Assembly (NCBI GenBank): GCA_964019415.1
Contig: OZ025875.1
Location: 3,041,911-3,105,910 of the forward strand
Origin: Ianthella basta
Taxonomy: Eukaryota > Porifera > Demospongiae > Verongiida > Ianthellidae
DNA: 64,000 nt
Direction of reading: 5' to 3'
The notes under the pieces are model-generated. The model was not told the DNA's origin. It ran no database searches and was given only the letters and a program-made list of their open reading frames with translations. Positions 33,901-46,441 of the stretch are shown piece after piece (the stretch's first letter is position 1; each line of letters opens with the position of its first letter). The position numbers and the translations under genes were made by a program.

Positions 33901-36900
33901 TGCCAGACTAACAGTAGGTTCTCTGTATTAAAACTATAGCATTCACATTCTGTAATATATGTATGTAACAGTCCAGTTCATGACATCACTTTACAACAGA
34001 TCTATGCAACAGGTATGACATGATAATGAACCTTGCTTGGCGTTGTTATGGGTGAATAACATAATTATGTACTTTTGACTATAATATATATAGCCTTTAC
34101 TACCAGATTACACAACCACAATGTCTATATCTATATAATCTGCTTTGTACTTGTTTATGAGTGAAACGCATGTTTGGTATACTGCAACTCATCAGTTTCT
34201 ATGCATCCATGCAGTTACACCTATTCTTTGTGATATAAACTGTGCAGTTACAGTACTACACTGTTGAAAATGTGGTGTGACCATCACACCAGTCAGTGCT
34301 CACACCAAAGGTGTGATCAGTCACACCATTACTTTAGTGTGACGTTCACACTGACACCAGTATCCACACTGTCATGTCATTTCTGATAGATTAAAAGACT
34401 TTGAAGTAATTCATAACCAAAATTAAAGATGACAAGAAATTATTTGGAATCTTATACAAGCTATCTAAGTACATAGCTACCTAGCACAGCTAAGCCTGAT
34501 GGTATGTATGTTGTGTAGAATGGGAGGACCTTCTCAAACTAAGCATGCCATTTGTGCATTTTAATTGTATTATTAGGTACTTTGTGTTGCAGGGGATGCC
34601 GTATTCCACGGTGTAGTTCACTGGGGCACAAGATGCCCAATGTTTGCAGGGGATACCATATTCCCCGGTGAAGTTCATTGGGGCACCAGATGCCCAATGT
34701 TTGCAGGGGATGCCATATTCCCCGGTGAAGTTCACTGGGGCACCAGATGCCCAATGTTTGCAGGGGATGCCGTATTCCACAGTGACATTCATTAGGACAC
34801 CAGATGCCTAATGTTTGCAGGGGATGCCATATTCCACAGTGAAGTTCATTTGGGCACCAGATGCCCAATGTTTGCAGGGGATGCCATATTCCACGGTGAC
34901 ATTCATTGGGGCACCAGATGCCCAATTTATGCAGGGGATGCCATATTCCCCGGTGAAGTTCATTGGGGCACCAGATGCCCAATGTTTGCAGGGGATGCCA
35001 TATTCCCCGGTGAAGTTCATTGGGGCACCAGATGCCCAATGTTTGCAAGGGATGCGGTATTTCCCAGTGAAATTCATTGGGGCACCAGATGCCCAATGTT
35101 TGCAGGGGATGCCATATTCCACGGTGACGTTCATTGGGGCACCAGATGTCCAATGTTTGCAGGGGACACCATATTCCATGGTGAAGTTCACTGGGGCGAC
35201 AGATGCCCAATTTTTGCAGGGGATCCAGATGCCATCACCCACAAACTATCCTGCCAGTTGGTATGCTGTGTACTAAGTATACTCAAATCCTTAAAGTAGT
35301 GTATACATACCATAGCTGGGTTGAAATGTACCGTGAAGTGCTTAGTCTCATACAAACTGTTCACATAAATGGTATGGTGTGTACTGCATGGTTGGAGTGA
35401 ACATCACACTGCAAATGGGCGTCCTCACTGTGGCAACCAATTCACACCAATTTTGGGCATGATCATCACTCCCTACTTTTAACGGTGTATGTTCACTTAC
35501 TAGTGTCTTCGTAAACTGAGGTTGCACTACATTACTGTTGAAGGATCCCTCTACATTCTGCACTTGTCCATCCAGTCTCACTGAAATATCAAGAATAATG
35601 CTTCCAACAAACCGGCTTGTCAGATTACTCCTTCTGATGAATGTCTCTCTTTGTTGGAACAAATTGTCAGTTACATACACAGAAGTGGATATCCTTGGCT
35701 GGCTCTCATTTTTCTTTGCTCTGATCACAGTGGAGGACAGAGCTACCTGTGCTGGAGGCACCTCTGAAATGGTGTCCATTCTCATGTTTCCAGTATTGCT
35801 ACTCATTATTTCACTCAACAAAGCCGTTATGTTGGGAGTGAAGGACTCCTCTTCCCCCAGGTCTTCAGGAGGTTCCTCAACTCGAACACCAAATTCAGGA
35901 GCAGCAAACTCAAATGGATCATCAGGAGCCACCTCCACAACATCTAGTACATCTTCCACAATTTCCAAAATTCTACAGATTGCATGGGGATTGATGAATG
36001 GAATATCACAGATGATTTCTGCAGTACGTATATCATTACAAACACATGAATGCTACAACTGTCAGCAATATCTATGGGTCCAGTAAGGACGAACCTTGTA
36101 GAAGTGTCTGCCTTCTCCTGACTGACGGCCAGCTCTTCAGGAGATGCTTGTTGTACATTATTTACAATTGAAAGAATGTCCATTTGTACCTATTATGTAC
36201 ATGCAATGTTGGTACAATGCAAGCCAACAGGAAATAATGACAGATGTACTGTGTCCACAATGCAATTGGTAGTATATATAACTATAATTGCTCACTTCTT
36301 CCTGCTGCAAGTCTTCAGTAGAGTTGGTGACAGTGTCCAGCAGCACCACAGTGAGGGAGACATCTTCACTCATAACCTCCTCAGAGTTATCGGTTATGTT
36401 GACAAGTTCATTGGCAAGCTGAGCTGGGCTGTCAACCTGATTATAGACAGAGTAATGTGAGGCAAAGTGTAACATGGATACCCTATACCTAGCCACACGG
36501 GCCTTTGAGGGTGGTGCTGCCAAATCCATATGCCATTCCTATTCAAGCTACTGTATGTACACAATGATACAGCTACGTAGATAGTTTTGTACATAAACAT
36601 TACATGTTCAGGCACAAATACCAATTATTTCATTAGGTTAACTAACCTCGGCAAGCTGGCAAAGGGTTAATCTTGTGTTGCTGAACTGGCAGCTGTCACA
36701 TTGAGGCTCCCCCCACACTGCACCATTTTCATATGTCCCACCACACCTCCGAGTACCTGTCAGCTGTTGAATCAGTGGGTCGCTCACCCCACATGGACAA
36801 GGGACTGAGGCTACCTGGCCTATCTCAGTCTCAGGCCAAGTCACGGAAGCAACATTACTACAGCTTGAGTCAGGAAGTTCAGGACAGCCATCTTGATAAG

Positions 36901-39533
36901 AGATGTATAGAAAAGTACAGCACAAGGACAATTACATAAGCACCCATTTAGTATGTAGACAAAACCTTCAGATCTGCATTGTAATGGCATTATGTATGCA
37001 CTTATTTGAAACATACCATGCCGCTCAGTTGTCACAATCCTGAACATGAATTGCTCATCAATGTTTGAAAATTCCTGCAGCCTTTGCTCCAAAGGCCGAG
37101 TCAGCAGATTAGTGAGGGTGTCAGGAGATTCCTTACTGTTAGTCTCCACGGTAACCACAACCTCACTAGAGTTGTTCTCAGACAACACTAGTGAATACAC
37201 AGTGGCTGTTATGTTCCCTTCCACAGGAAGGGGTTGGTCATTGACTGCATACAACCTCAACTATACATGGTAGAGATGAAGCAGAATCAATGTACATCTT
37301 AGCCATACAAACAACCACACACCACCACTCACTGCTTGTACAATGTTGGCCCCACTACTCCCAGTGTTTTCTTCCTCTAAAATCAAGATGCGAAATTGGA
37401 CGATGCCTGCAGAATGGTTGGCATTTACTTTAAGTGTACGATCAGAAAGTAGGACTTGCACTGTAGGCTTCACCAAGTGTGGTTACATGCAGTGTGCTTT
37501 AAAAATGCATGCCTTGAACCTATAATCAGCATAGTGAAATACACACTGATACTACAGGTATATTCTAACTGTTACTCTGTACAAAGCATTGCAACTTACT
37601 GTAAATGGGACCCATTTACCAACCTGAGATGATTACATTTGCCACTGTTGAATTGGAAGGTTTCCCAAAGCTGCTAAATGCTTCACACCGGTAGAATCCC
37701 CGGTCCTTCGGGTTTGCTCCTGGGATGACAAACTCATTCCCAATGGCCTGAGGGCCCTCAATTGCCTTGTCATCTTTGTACCACTGAATGCTTGGAGTGG
37801 GATTGCCAGTAGCCAGGCACATTAAGGTAACCCTATCATTGAGCTCCACTGTCATATTTAATGGGTTAAGAATAATAGTTGGCTCTTCTCGATTATCGAC
37901 CTCTGTGTATGGAAGAGATTAAAACATAAGATATACAACATGTCACAGCATTGTAGCATTTTCCTTCTCACTTGTACTGCAGTTCCTTCCAGTGAAGAAT
38001 ATCAATACGTTGTTTTCAGTGAATGAAGCACAATTGCACGTGTAGTTCTGCACTCCATCCACACATGTGCCATTGTTCATACAAGGATTGGGGTCACATT
38101 CATTCAGTTCTTGGAATAACAAAGACAAAAGCACTGGTTATTGTCAATAAGCAGTTAGAATGCAACAAAAATGCTTATGTCGGGGAATGGAAAACCTACA
38201 TACATGGCAATATTTATTATGAATTCTCTTTATCAACTTACCAATTCTTCAGAGGACCAAAAAAGTTATTCTTAACATCTTAAATGATTTATACATTTCA
38301 TGCCACAGACCAGCAACATTTAAAACTGAGCATAGATAAACATCTCACAATATATGGACAAAACTCACCCATAACTTTGAATGTGAATGTCCATGCTGTG
38401 GTGCCAGGAATGGGGGACACATTGCCACTGATTGCTCTACAAGTGTACTCCCCTGCATCAGATAGCTGCACCTCTAAGAGGATTACAGTAGAGAGCATGA
38501 TGCTACCCAGTTCATTGAATGATCCTCCATCTTCATCCGTGATGATTCTCCTACCAGGGAGGCTCTGTAGGACTACACCATCCTTTAGCCAAGTAACCTC
38601 AGGTGGAGGAGTGCCATAAGCTTCACATGTCAGCTCAAGCTGGAGAGTGAACTCAACCAATGTCAACATCCCTTCATGATACAGTGCTTGTTCCTCTGAG
38701 CCATTGACACTGCTTGTAATACCAGTAATGTTGGGTCTCACTGCAAATGATACAGGGTCAAACATGGGAGTATTAGGCCAATAACCAAGTATATATCCAA
38801 ATTTGAAATGGAAGATTGCTCACCGATTGCATTGACTTCAAAAGCTCTAGAATCATTCCCCAGGTCATTGATTGCTACACAAGTGTACACTCCTGCATCT
38901 TCAGATGCGAACCCCATCACTGTGAGCTGACTGCTTGTAGTTAAGTCATTATTGTTTTGTGATATTGATACATTTCCTGGAATTTGGTCTCCATCATTAA
39001 GCATCTGATCTCCTCTGAACCACTGAATCATTGGTGGTGGATCAGCACTAGCTCGACATGAGGCAACCAAGATTTCTCCCCTCACAACATCACGGACAGC
39101 AGAAGGAGAGACAGTAAGTGTGGGGGGAACTGAGAAAGGGTCAAAATATCATTGAGAGTTTCAGTATCAGGGCAACTGAGACATACTGTATTAGCCAATG
39201 AATCAATGGTATAGATGAATTTTCTGTACACACACTCAAAGCCAAACACACCTTGCACTGTCAGTACAGCTGCAGTGCTCACACTTCCATATCTGTTGGA
39301 AGCAGAACAGGTGTAGGTCCCTTCATCACTGCCTTGTAGGTTGAACACAGTCAGAGTGCCATGAGTGCTGTTGGTGACCAAGGTATACTTTGAGTTGTTG
39401 AATGTAATTCTCTCCCCATTGAAGCGGAAGGTAAACACAGGACGAGGATCAGCCACTGCTGCACAAACAAACATGTGGGAGCCTCCTTGGGACAGGGTGG
39501 TGTTCACCAGAGGAGTCACTAGCTCCGGTGGAA
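30921..39533 (-). CDS. A2 open proximal half: Ig x3, EGF, Ig, SEA-like, HRM, GAIN/GPS, 7TM, tail
   Basis: All exons from the Ig at 39533-39252 to the last exon at 31845-30921 lack stops and join in phase in the same pattern as B1 (HRM exon 245 bases, second GAIN exon 95, small GAIN exon 58 in both). The GPS reads CDHLTHF...LL. The small GAIN exon reads [19 protein letters not shown]. The 7TM is close to B1, but the cytoplasmic tail differs strongly: it continues KKRGVSFSSANTQSRNR and ends GPDVIPL, not EWL. This tail matches the visible A1 tail. If A2 is expressed, a start inside the array would be needed. Confidence 0.75.
34257..35488. mobile_element. 1.2-kb TA-flanked TIR element carrying a minisatellite, in A2 GAIN intron
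   Basis: Left end CACTGTTGAAAATG after TA, inverted right end CACCGTTAAAAGTA before TA: short terminal repeats with a TA target duplication, as for Tc1/mariner-like MITEs. Next to the left end is sequence rich in CACACC/GGTGTG motifs. Inside sits the 57-bp tandem array. It lies only 6-15 bases after the donor of the large GAIN exon (35501). The same intron in B1 is 81 bases long, so this is an A2-specific insertion. No transposase is seen. Confidence 0.6.
34591..35224. repeat. 57-bp minisatellite, about 11 copies
   Basis: Units begin AGGGGATGCCATATTCC at 34591, 34648, 34705, 34762, 34819, 34876, 34933, 34990, 35047, 35104, 35161 and 35218, a constant 57-base step. Because 57 is a multiple of three, frames stay open over the whole array on both strands (a 19-residue unit such as ELHRGIWHPLQTLGIWCPN on the minus strand). 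I read these ORFs as a by-product of the period, not as genes. Confidence 0.95.
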
Positions 39534-39606
39534 CTGCAGCACACACAACAGTGAGTAAGTCTTGCAGTTGCATTACTCATTGTTCAATTTGCTTGTCACA
39601 ACTCAC

Positions 39607-42600
39607 CTCCACTGACTGATATCCCAACGGCACTCATTACTATTCCAACTCCAGTTGCGATTGTTATCTGATACAGGCCAACATCACTGTCCACTGTGTT
39701 GTTTACAGTGAGGTTGAGGCAGTCATCAGAGAAGGTGTACTTGAGGGTACTAGTGCAGGAGAGGTTGACAACACCTCCACTTCCCATGAACACCTACTGG
39801 ATAGCCTCCCTTGTGACTTTTGGAATAGACTCATTCACAATGATGAAAGAAATAACCACTGGGTCTCCCATGCTGATTGGCTTGCTGGTCACTCCATCTG
39901 AAGGTGACACCTGAGGAGTCACTGCATATATACAGTAGTAATAGTGAGGATTGACACTTAGTCCTTACAAGAACAAATGCATGTGATGCAGTGTAGTCAC
40001 AGGTTTACTAGTACTTTCACGCTCTTCGCTTATTATCGAGTTGGCCTCACCTCCCAAGGTTGTGATATTCAAAGGAGCAATGTCACCACATCCAATGGTG
40101 TAGGCACACACTTGGACTGAATACCCAGTGAAAGGTGCCAGGCCAGTGAAGTTGTATGATGTACTGCTAACATTGATGGGGTTCAATGCAGGCAGGTCTA
40201 GGTTGTTGTCTGTAAACAACTCCACTTGGTAAAAGTCAGTGATTCCATTTGGAGTGCTGGGAGGGTTCCACTCAAGAGTAAGCCCACTGGAGCTAATACC
40301 TATCCCCTGCAATTCCAATGGAGCAGAAGGAACTGAGAACACGAAATGGGACACCACAAAGTACATCTTTACATACGCACCAATCCATGCCCACCTATAC
40401 ACTTTTAGCATATTTGTCTGAGTAGAAGCCTGGCCTCTATTTCCTTCAAGAGACTCTTGACCTGGCCTGTATTTGAGCTTGGCCACTATACAGACAAATA
40501 CAGTACATTGTACAGGTGGACATGCCCTCCTGCATACACACTCACCATCCTCTAAAGTCCTAACAGATATCTCTGTACTGTAAGGACCAGGTCCAGCTCC
40601 AGTGGAGGCCCTGACTGAAATGTTGTAGACTGAGAAGGGAACCAAGTCCTGCAGCAGTGCCATGGTGCTAGCAACTGACAACATCTGGACCTGGGAGAAG
40701 TCACTTGAAGCTGCGTACACTGCTGATTCCTCTGTACTGTAAGAGGATACGATTCCATTAGTCATCACTGGTTCTCTCCATGTTATGGTAAGTCTTTGTG
40801 ACTCCCTCATATTGTCAATTGCCATGAGATCCACTGGTAAAGATGGGGCTAGCATCAAATTAGGAGAGATAGTCAGGTATAATCTTATAATTACAAAGTA
40901 TCCTTGCATATTATTAGCATGTGACAATACATATGTATGTAGTATTTATAGGTGAACTGGAATTTAAAAATGGTATTGTATATACACCAATAGCACCATT
41001 CCAAATTAGCGAATATTGCTGATTGTACAGGTTCTCTGTTCTGAAATGTGTGCTTGCTGATTCATACCCAGACTATTTTGTGCAGATACATGACCACCCT
41101 CACTGCTATACGTTACATATCATCTACCATTTATGGTCTTTCTAGGTTCACATTCAGTTTGAGAACTCTCATGCAGCAATAGAATAGAGTTCTCCAATAT
41201 TCACATCAGCCTCATAATGTATTAACCTCTGCATCCTCATATGTGGGTTAACTATACTGTAAACTACTTATACACTATGAACTGAGAATGTACATGTACA
41301 GTACCAGAATAGAGCAGCATGTCATGAATACTACATGTGTGTACAAACAGGCACACACACTTCCTTCCTTCTGCAGTCATCACTGTCATGGGCTCACTCC
41401 GTGGACTGATCCCTTCTCTGTTCACTGCCACCACTTGCACAGAGTACACAGTGAATGGGGTTAGACCATCCACATACAGTTCTGTAGCAGTTGTTATTGA
41501 CGAATTAGTAGCAGTAGATAGTGACGTATTTCCTCTTTCATCGTCCACCACTTGCCATGTGATGTGGTAGAATGAACTACCACCATTGTTGTCTGCTGGC
41601 TCCTCCCATGACAAGTAGATAGATGTAGTGTTAGCCTGCAACTGCATTATCACAGGTCTAGTCAGGAGGACCGGAGAAGGAAGGAACATGCACATTCTAA
41701 GCTGAGCACAGTACACGGTAATTCAGTAAATTCATCCTATGCACTTTGATCTGTGGCAATGTGGAAGGGTGAGCAATGAGAGAGAGACACACAGGTTGAC
41801 AGTCAAGTGGCAATAAGACTAGATGTGTCAGCTACAGATTTCATAACTAAGGAATAGGCTGAAAAAGGTGTAGCTAAAGTAAGCTATGATAATCAAGCTA
41901 CTGGCAAAACAGATGACTGTGGCTCCACTATCTTTGTCTTCATGGCTGGGGAGGCAATCACTAGGAGCCAATCAGTAGGATGGAGCGAGTACCCACTGTC
42001 TCTTTGACACAGAAGCATATCAGTGCAAAAGGCTGGTTAGGGGTAATGCAGTACTTTACATTGATTTACATGACCTACCTGTGTCAAACTAACAAATACT
42101 ATTCAACCACATTTTACATAAATTTGAAGAACAGTAACTGTACTTGTCCATTGTACGGCTTGTACTTCATACCTTGCACAATATTGCTTGCTGGAGTGCT
42201 TTCAACAATTTCAGGAGGAAATCCCTCAATGGTGGTGATCTACGGCAGCGATACATTCCAGTGAAAATCATATGTACATTAAGATTTGTGATTGTGAAGA
42301 AGCTTCTGTTGTTTGAGGGTCAATTGGCTGGGTCATAATTTCTAATTCACTACTTCCTAGGAATTCCATTCCATCTCTGGTCGAGACAATGTCAGGAGCA
42401 GGGAAGCCAACAACAGAACAGGAGAGAGTGACATACCAATAATAGCGTGCTCAGTCTCTCAATGAGATCACTGCTGACGTTGGGTGCTCTACAAAGGACG
42501 CATTGACTGCAAGCAGAAGAAAGAGGAAAGAGCCAACATGTCAAATATCACTGTGAAGCTATTCAGTTATCAAGCTCACATCCAGTCATGACATCTAGCT

Positions 42601-43485
42601 ACTCCACTTGAGAATAGGATAAAGGGGTTACTATTGGAGAGAGTGGCTGTGCCAACAGGTACAGTGAAGTGCTGTATCTTCCATTTAGTGACAAATGAGA
42701 TTAGTGAGGCTACATCCATCAGCAAAGCAATGCACAGCTAAGAAGTGATGCCCATGAACCCACATCATATACTGCTACTTGAGCATGGGCTGAGCAATGA
42801 GACATACCATAGAGTATCCCTTCATCCATGCCACTCCCAGCTACATTGACAACTGAACAAGTGTAGTTCCCTCCTTGTGCTGCAGTGACAGCGTTCACAT
42901 TCAGCACAGTCTGGTTCTGTCCCGGTAGCTCCTCACCATTGTAGCTCCATTGTAACACATAACTACCAGCCACATCAACGAGACACATGAATGTGACACT
43001 GTTCCCTTGACTGATGGACACGTTCTGAGGCATCATGAACACACTGCCTTCTGGAGTCACTGCACACAGGGAGCAGGGCAAATGGGAATACATACCAGAG
43101 TATCAGTGGCATTTTGTTATTGCACTGTATTTCATGCAGTTACCTGAACTACAGTAATCACAATAGAAAAGCACCAAGACATAGCATGCATGTCAGTGTT
43201 ACCACTCACAGGGAGGAGTTGTCACAGCCAGGGAGATAGCTTCACCAGTGCCTCCTGAAGTCGTGCCTCTAACAGTCACAACATACATTGTAGCTGGACT
43301 AAGGCCTCCAAACTCCTCAGTGGTGTCAGCTGACACTCTTGATGTAAATGGAGGAGAACCTGAGATTTATATGTCAACTGTGTAGCTTATAATTACTCCA
43401 TTTGGAATCAGTGGAGGGTCCCACACTACCGATACAGCAGTGGCATTGATGGAATCAGTCATCAGAGACTGAGGTTGTGATGGAG
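39607..43485 (-). pseudogene. A2 distal ectodomain with multiple lesions
   Basis: FN3 43485-43210 has TAA at 43367-43369 where A1 has CAA. Ig 43059-42808 is intact (A1 has a stop here). The next Ig has an in-frame TGA after LRD. The FN3 near 41665 has lost its CAG acceptor (CGG here) and gained one base just downstream. FN3 40848-40546 is open thanks to 7-base and 2-base deletions that cancel. FN3 40332-40051 is intact. The Ig-like exon 39921-39607 has TAG at 39794-39796 in place of the Trp codon TGG kept in the other three copies. Confidence 0.8.
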
Positions 43486-43706
43486 CTATGAAGAGAAGTG
43501 AGAAAATGTGCCAGAAGCATACACCACACCTTCACCTTAATCTTTGTAATTCAAGAGAAGTACTCAAATATAATAAATTGATATAAGAATTGATTTTTGA
43601 AACAAGGGACTTGAAACCGAAATCAGTATTTTACAGCAGTATATGATGAAGTACAATGCAGTGAGTAATACAATTTTTTCTTACTGCATATATAGTCTGT
43701 AAATGT

Positions 43707-43838
<132 letters not shown>

Positions 43839-43870
43839 ATGTGTGTGTGCTTGTGCATGTGCTGTATATG

Positions 43871-43901
<31 letters not shown>

Positions 43902-43959
43902 CTGTGTGTGCATTGTGCATCAACACTTTCCCTTGTAAAAGCTCACTACTATCACTCAC

Positions 43960-44018
43960 CAGCTGCTGCATTGGTGGCATTGATGAATGCAGTGGGACCA
44001 GTGCTGAGCATTTCCACT
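43960..44018 (-). pseudogene. FN3 exon fragment at the second head-to-head junction
   Basis: Same 3' piece of an FN3 exon with its donor as at 7167-7226; similarity to the plus-strand exon 46139-46441 ends near 44018. Confidence 0.8.
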
Positions 44019-44180
44019 AGAAAGAAGACTTCCAGTGATTACATTTTGACTGGAAGTTACATTAAATGTGTTATTAGCTTCCCCCTTTGCGTATGTTCCT
44101 AGTTTATCATGCAAAATATGCAATAACTGTTGTATAGTTTGTTTAAAGTGCCTGTCATGTCTGTATCTCTCTCCATTCAG

Positions 44181-44481
44181 CTACTTCTGAATTAGTACCC
44201 TTTAACCTGACCCTGCTTCCAGGAAGTGTCCTCAATGACAGCATCACATCTACCCCTCAGAACTCCAGTAATGATTTCAAGTACTATGAGCTGCAGCAGT
44301 CAGCTCCTAGTTTGAAAAATTTAAAGTGTTTCAATCGAAATAGACAGAGGACTATCATGTTGGACAACTTAGTGCCTGGTACCCAGTACATTTTCTTATT
44401 GGTCATGCTTGAACAAAAATGGACAACATTGTTCCACCTGTGAACCATACAGTGATCAGCTCACCTTGTACACTGCTGATG
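44181..44481 (+). pseudogene. Degenerate FN3 exon (pair 2)
   Basis: Counterpart of 7388-7683, with the same scrambled middle and intact-looking borders. It is slightly less damaged: a segment around [10 protein letters not shown] is kept that is partly lost in pair 1. Confidence 0.8.
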
Positions 44482-44580
44482 GTGAGGAGTTTATGAGCTC
44501 TTATTACTATCACAAAGGCTAATGCTGGAATAAAGAGAATGAACATAATTCGCTTTCTTCTTCTTTCTCTCTCACTTCAG

Positions 44581-45992
44581 TACCCTGGATGCATCAGAAT
44601 GTCAATGCCATCAGCACTGGTTCTACCATTGTGTCAGTGACCTGGAAGGAGCCTGTTGTATTTTTCCGTGAGCACCTTATGCCACTGTTAATTGCATGCA
44701 TTAGTAATTCTGAGTGAAATACACTAATGCAATGACATGCAGAACATTCTCATTTGGTGACCAAAATTTCATCCAACAGTGGCTAATCTCACTATACCAA
44801 ATCCTAAATGCTGTTGTAGTTGTCTGGAGCAAATTTGGCTAATGTTAAGTGCATAGTTAGATAGCTAGGATGTGCAGGCAGCTAGGGATGGTAGTTGGCT
44901 TTGATAATACCTTGAAATTACTAATTTTAACAGGTACAATTTTTTAGTTTGAATATATAATCCAGGATTTGATTGGTTCTCCTAAACTGTAGCAATTTTT
45001 ATTAACAAGTTTTGTGTATTAATGTTTAATTACTGTACATTAATTTTTTGTGTGCAATGTTTAGCGACTTTACACTGCTTGCTAAATTGCTCAAAATATG
45101 TTATGGGTGGTTTCTGTGTGTATTACAATTATTGAATTTGGAAGACTACCATAAGTTATGCAGATCCAGTAGAGTAAATATATGAACCCAGCAATAATAA
45201 ATGACATCAAGGTGATTGGCCAACAGCCACAACAGTTATATGGCTACTTGTAGCAGGAAAGAAAGGATCTGTACGTGGCAGTTCAGTATAGGTGCGTCTA
45301 ATAACCATGACACAATACAAAGTAATGTGAAGGCTTTGGGTACAAAACCAGACTGTCCCAGAGCCAGAAACAGACAGCTGGGACAGAGGAGACAAGGATA
45401 GCCTGGTTAGTGAAGACACAGACAGACAGGTTGGTGGCAGACCAGTCCAAGAATATGCAGACAAGGAAGTATTGGAGACAGATGTGTTAAGCAGGATTTT
45501 ACCCAAAACTTTACTGTATGGACATTCTGTAGCAATTATGGCATTGCTCGCTAAATTTGCTAAGACAAATACCCATAGATACGTACCTGTTAAAATTGGT
45601 CACCTTGCAGGCACATAGCTTCACCATCCCTCCTTGCCAGTACTTTGCTCTGACAATTTTGCACCAGACGGCTACATTGTGTCTGACATGTATGTAGTTC
45701 AAATATAAGCTTATTTAATAACATCACCACCATTTCTGGTTGGAATAGAGAGAATAATATATATTCTGCATTGTTTGTTAGCTGATAGTTTCTCCTACAG
45801 CTCATGACAACAGCCTGACTACTTATGAGGTGCAGTACCGAGGAGTAGCCACTCCTAATAATGTGAGTGAAGCTTTCTTTGAAGCAGTCACTGAACCTGC
45901 TGGGATGATGTTCTCCTTTGACATTCTCAGTCTGATGGCCAACTCTACCTACAATGTTTCTGTGAGAGTTACTGTGCGGACAGCGGAGGGAG
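44581..45992 (+). CDS. Orphan split FN3 (pair 2)
   Basis: Exons 44581-44667 and 45801-45992, open and in matching phase as in pair 1. The intron holds the TIR element copy at 44920-45600. Changes relative to pair 1 are mainly in the second exon. Confidence 0.6.
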
Positions 45993-46138
45993 GTTAGTGC
46001 ATGCCATATCATGTGCAGATCATGAAATGTGTACATTGCATAGTGTGTTAGTGGTGGCTTTGCTGAAGTCACATCATGGATGCATATTCAGTGCAACGTG
46101 TTATGTGTATAGTATAGCTCTCTGTGTCACCCGAACAG

Positions 46139-46441
46139 TTTCATCTACTCCCCTCGGAGTTGTGCTACAGAACAGTACATCCACCTCCCTGCAAGTTTCT
46201 TGGTCCGCACCCACTTTCAGTAATGGACCCAACCTCACATATCATGTGGAATACACAGGTGTGGATTCAGAGAATGCAGTGAATGACTCATTCTTCATGA
46301 CCTCCTTCCTGGAGAGCAGCACTACTTCAGTGACCATCAGTGACCTTGTACCATTCTCAACCTATACCATTGGAGTGAGAGCTAGCACAAGTGAAGGTGC
46401 TGGTCCCACTGCATTCATCAATGCCACCACTACAGCAGCTG
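46139..46441 (+). CDS. Orphan FN3 exon upstream of B2 promoter
   Basis: Open phase 1-1 FN3 exon matching 9358-9660, with several replacements (HVEYTGVDSENAVND; TISDLVPFS). Its next partner exon is 3.4 kb away, past several repeats. Confidence 0.65.

Larger units (their letters stand above)
30921..43485 (-). pseudogene. A2: adhesion GPCR copy with decayed distal ectodomain and intact proximal half
   Basis: Minus-strand exons: FN3 43485-43210, Ig 43059-42808, decayed Ig about 42505-42300, FN3 about 41665-41360, FN3 40848-40546, FN3 40332-40051, Ig-like 39921-39607, Ig 39533-39252, Ig 39129-38824, Ig 38740-38369, EGF 38109-37972, Ig 37902-37624, SEA-like 37406-37333 and 37260-37017, HRM 36891-36647, GAIN 36436-36296, 36189-36095, 35972-35501 and 33850-33793, GPS 33453-33350, TM1 33184-33048, TM2-3 32352-32090, TM4 31995-31929, TM5-7 31845-30921. 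The distal part has stops at 43367-43369 and 39794-39796, a TGA in the decayed Ig, and a lost acceptor at the fourth domain. No signal peptide or promoter is visible; the arm breaks off at the inversion junction at 44018. Everything from 39533 to the stop is open and in phase. Confidence 0.8.

Noticed and set aside
34257-34380. Clustered CACACC/GGTGTG motifs as a CRISPR-like array or operator set
   Set aside because: The spacing is irregular, the context is a eukaryotic intron, and the motifs lie next to the terminal repeat of a TIR element.
34539-35299. Long open frames on both strands over the tandem array (up to 223 codons)
   Set aside because: They follow from a repeat unit of 57 bases, a multiple of three, and show no start context, domain or splice support. 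The array lies in an A2 intron.
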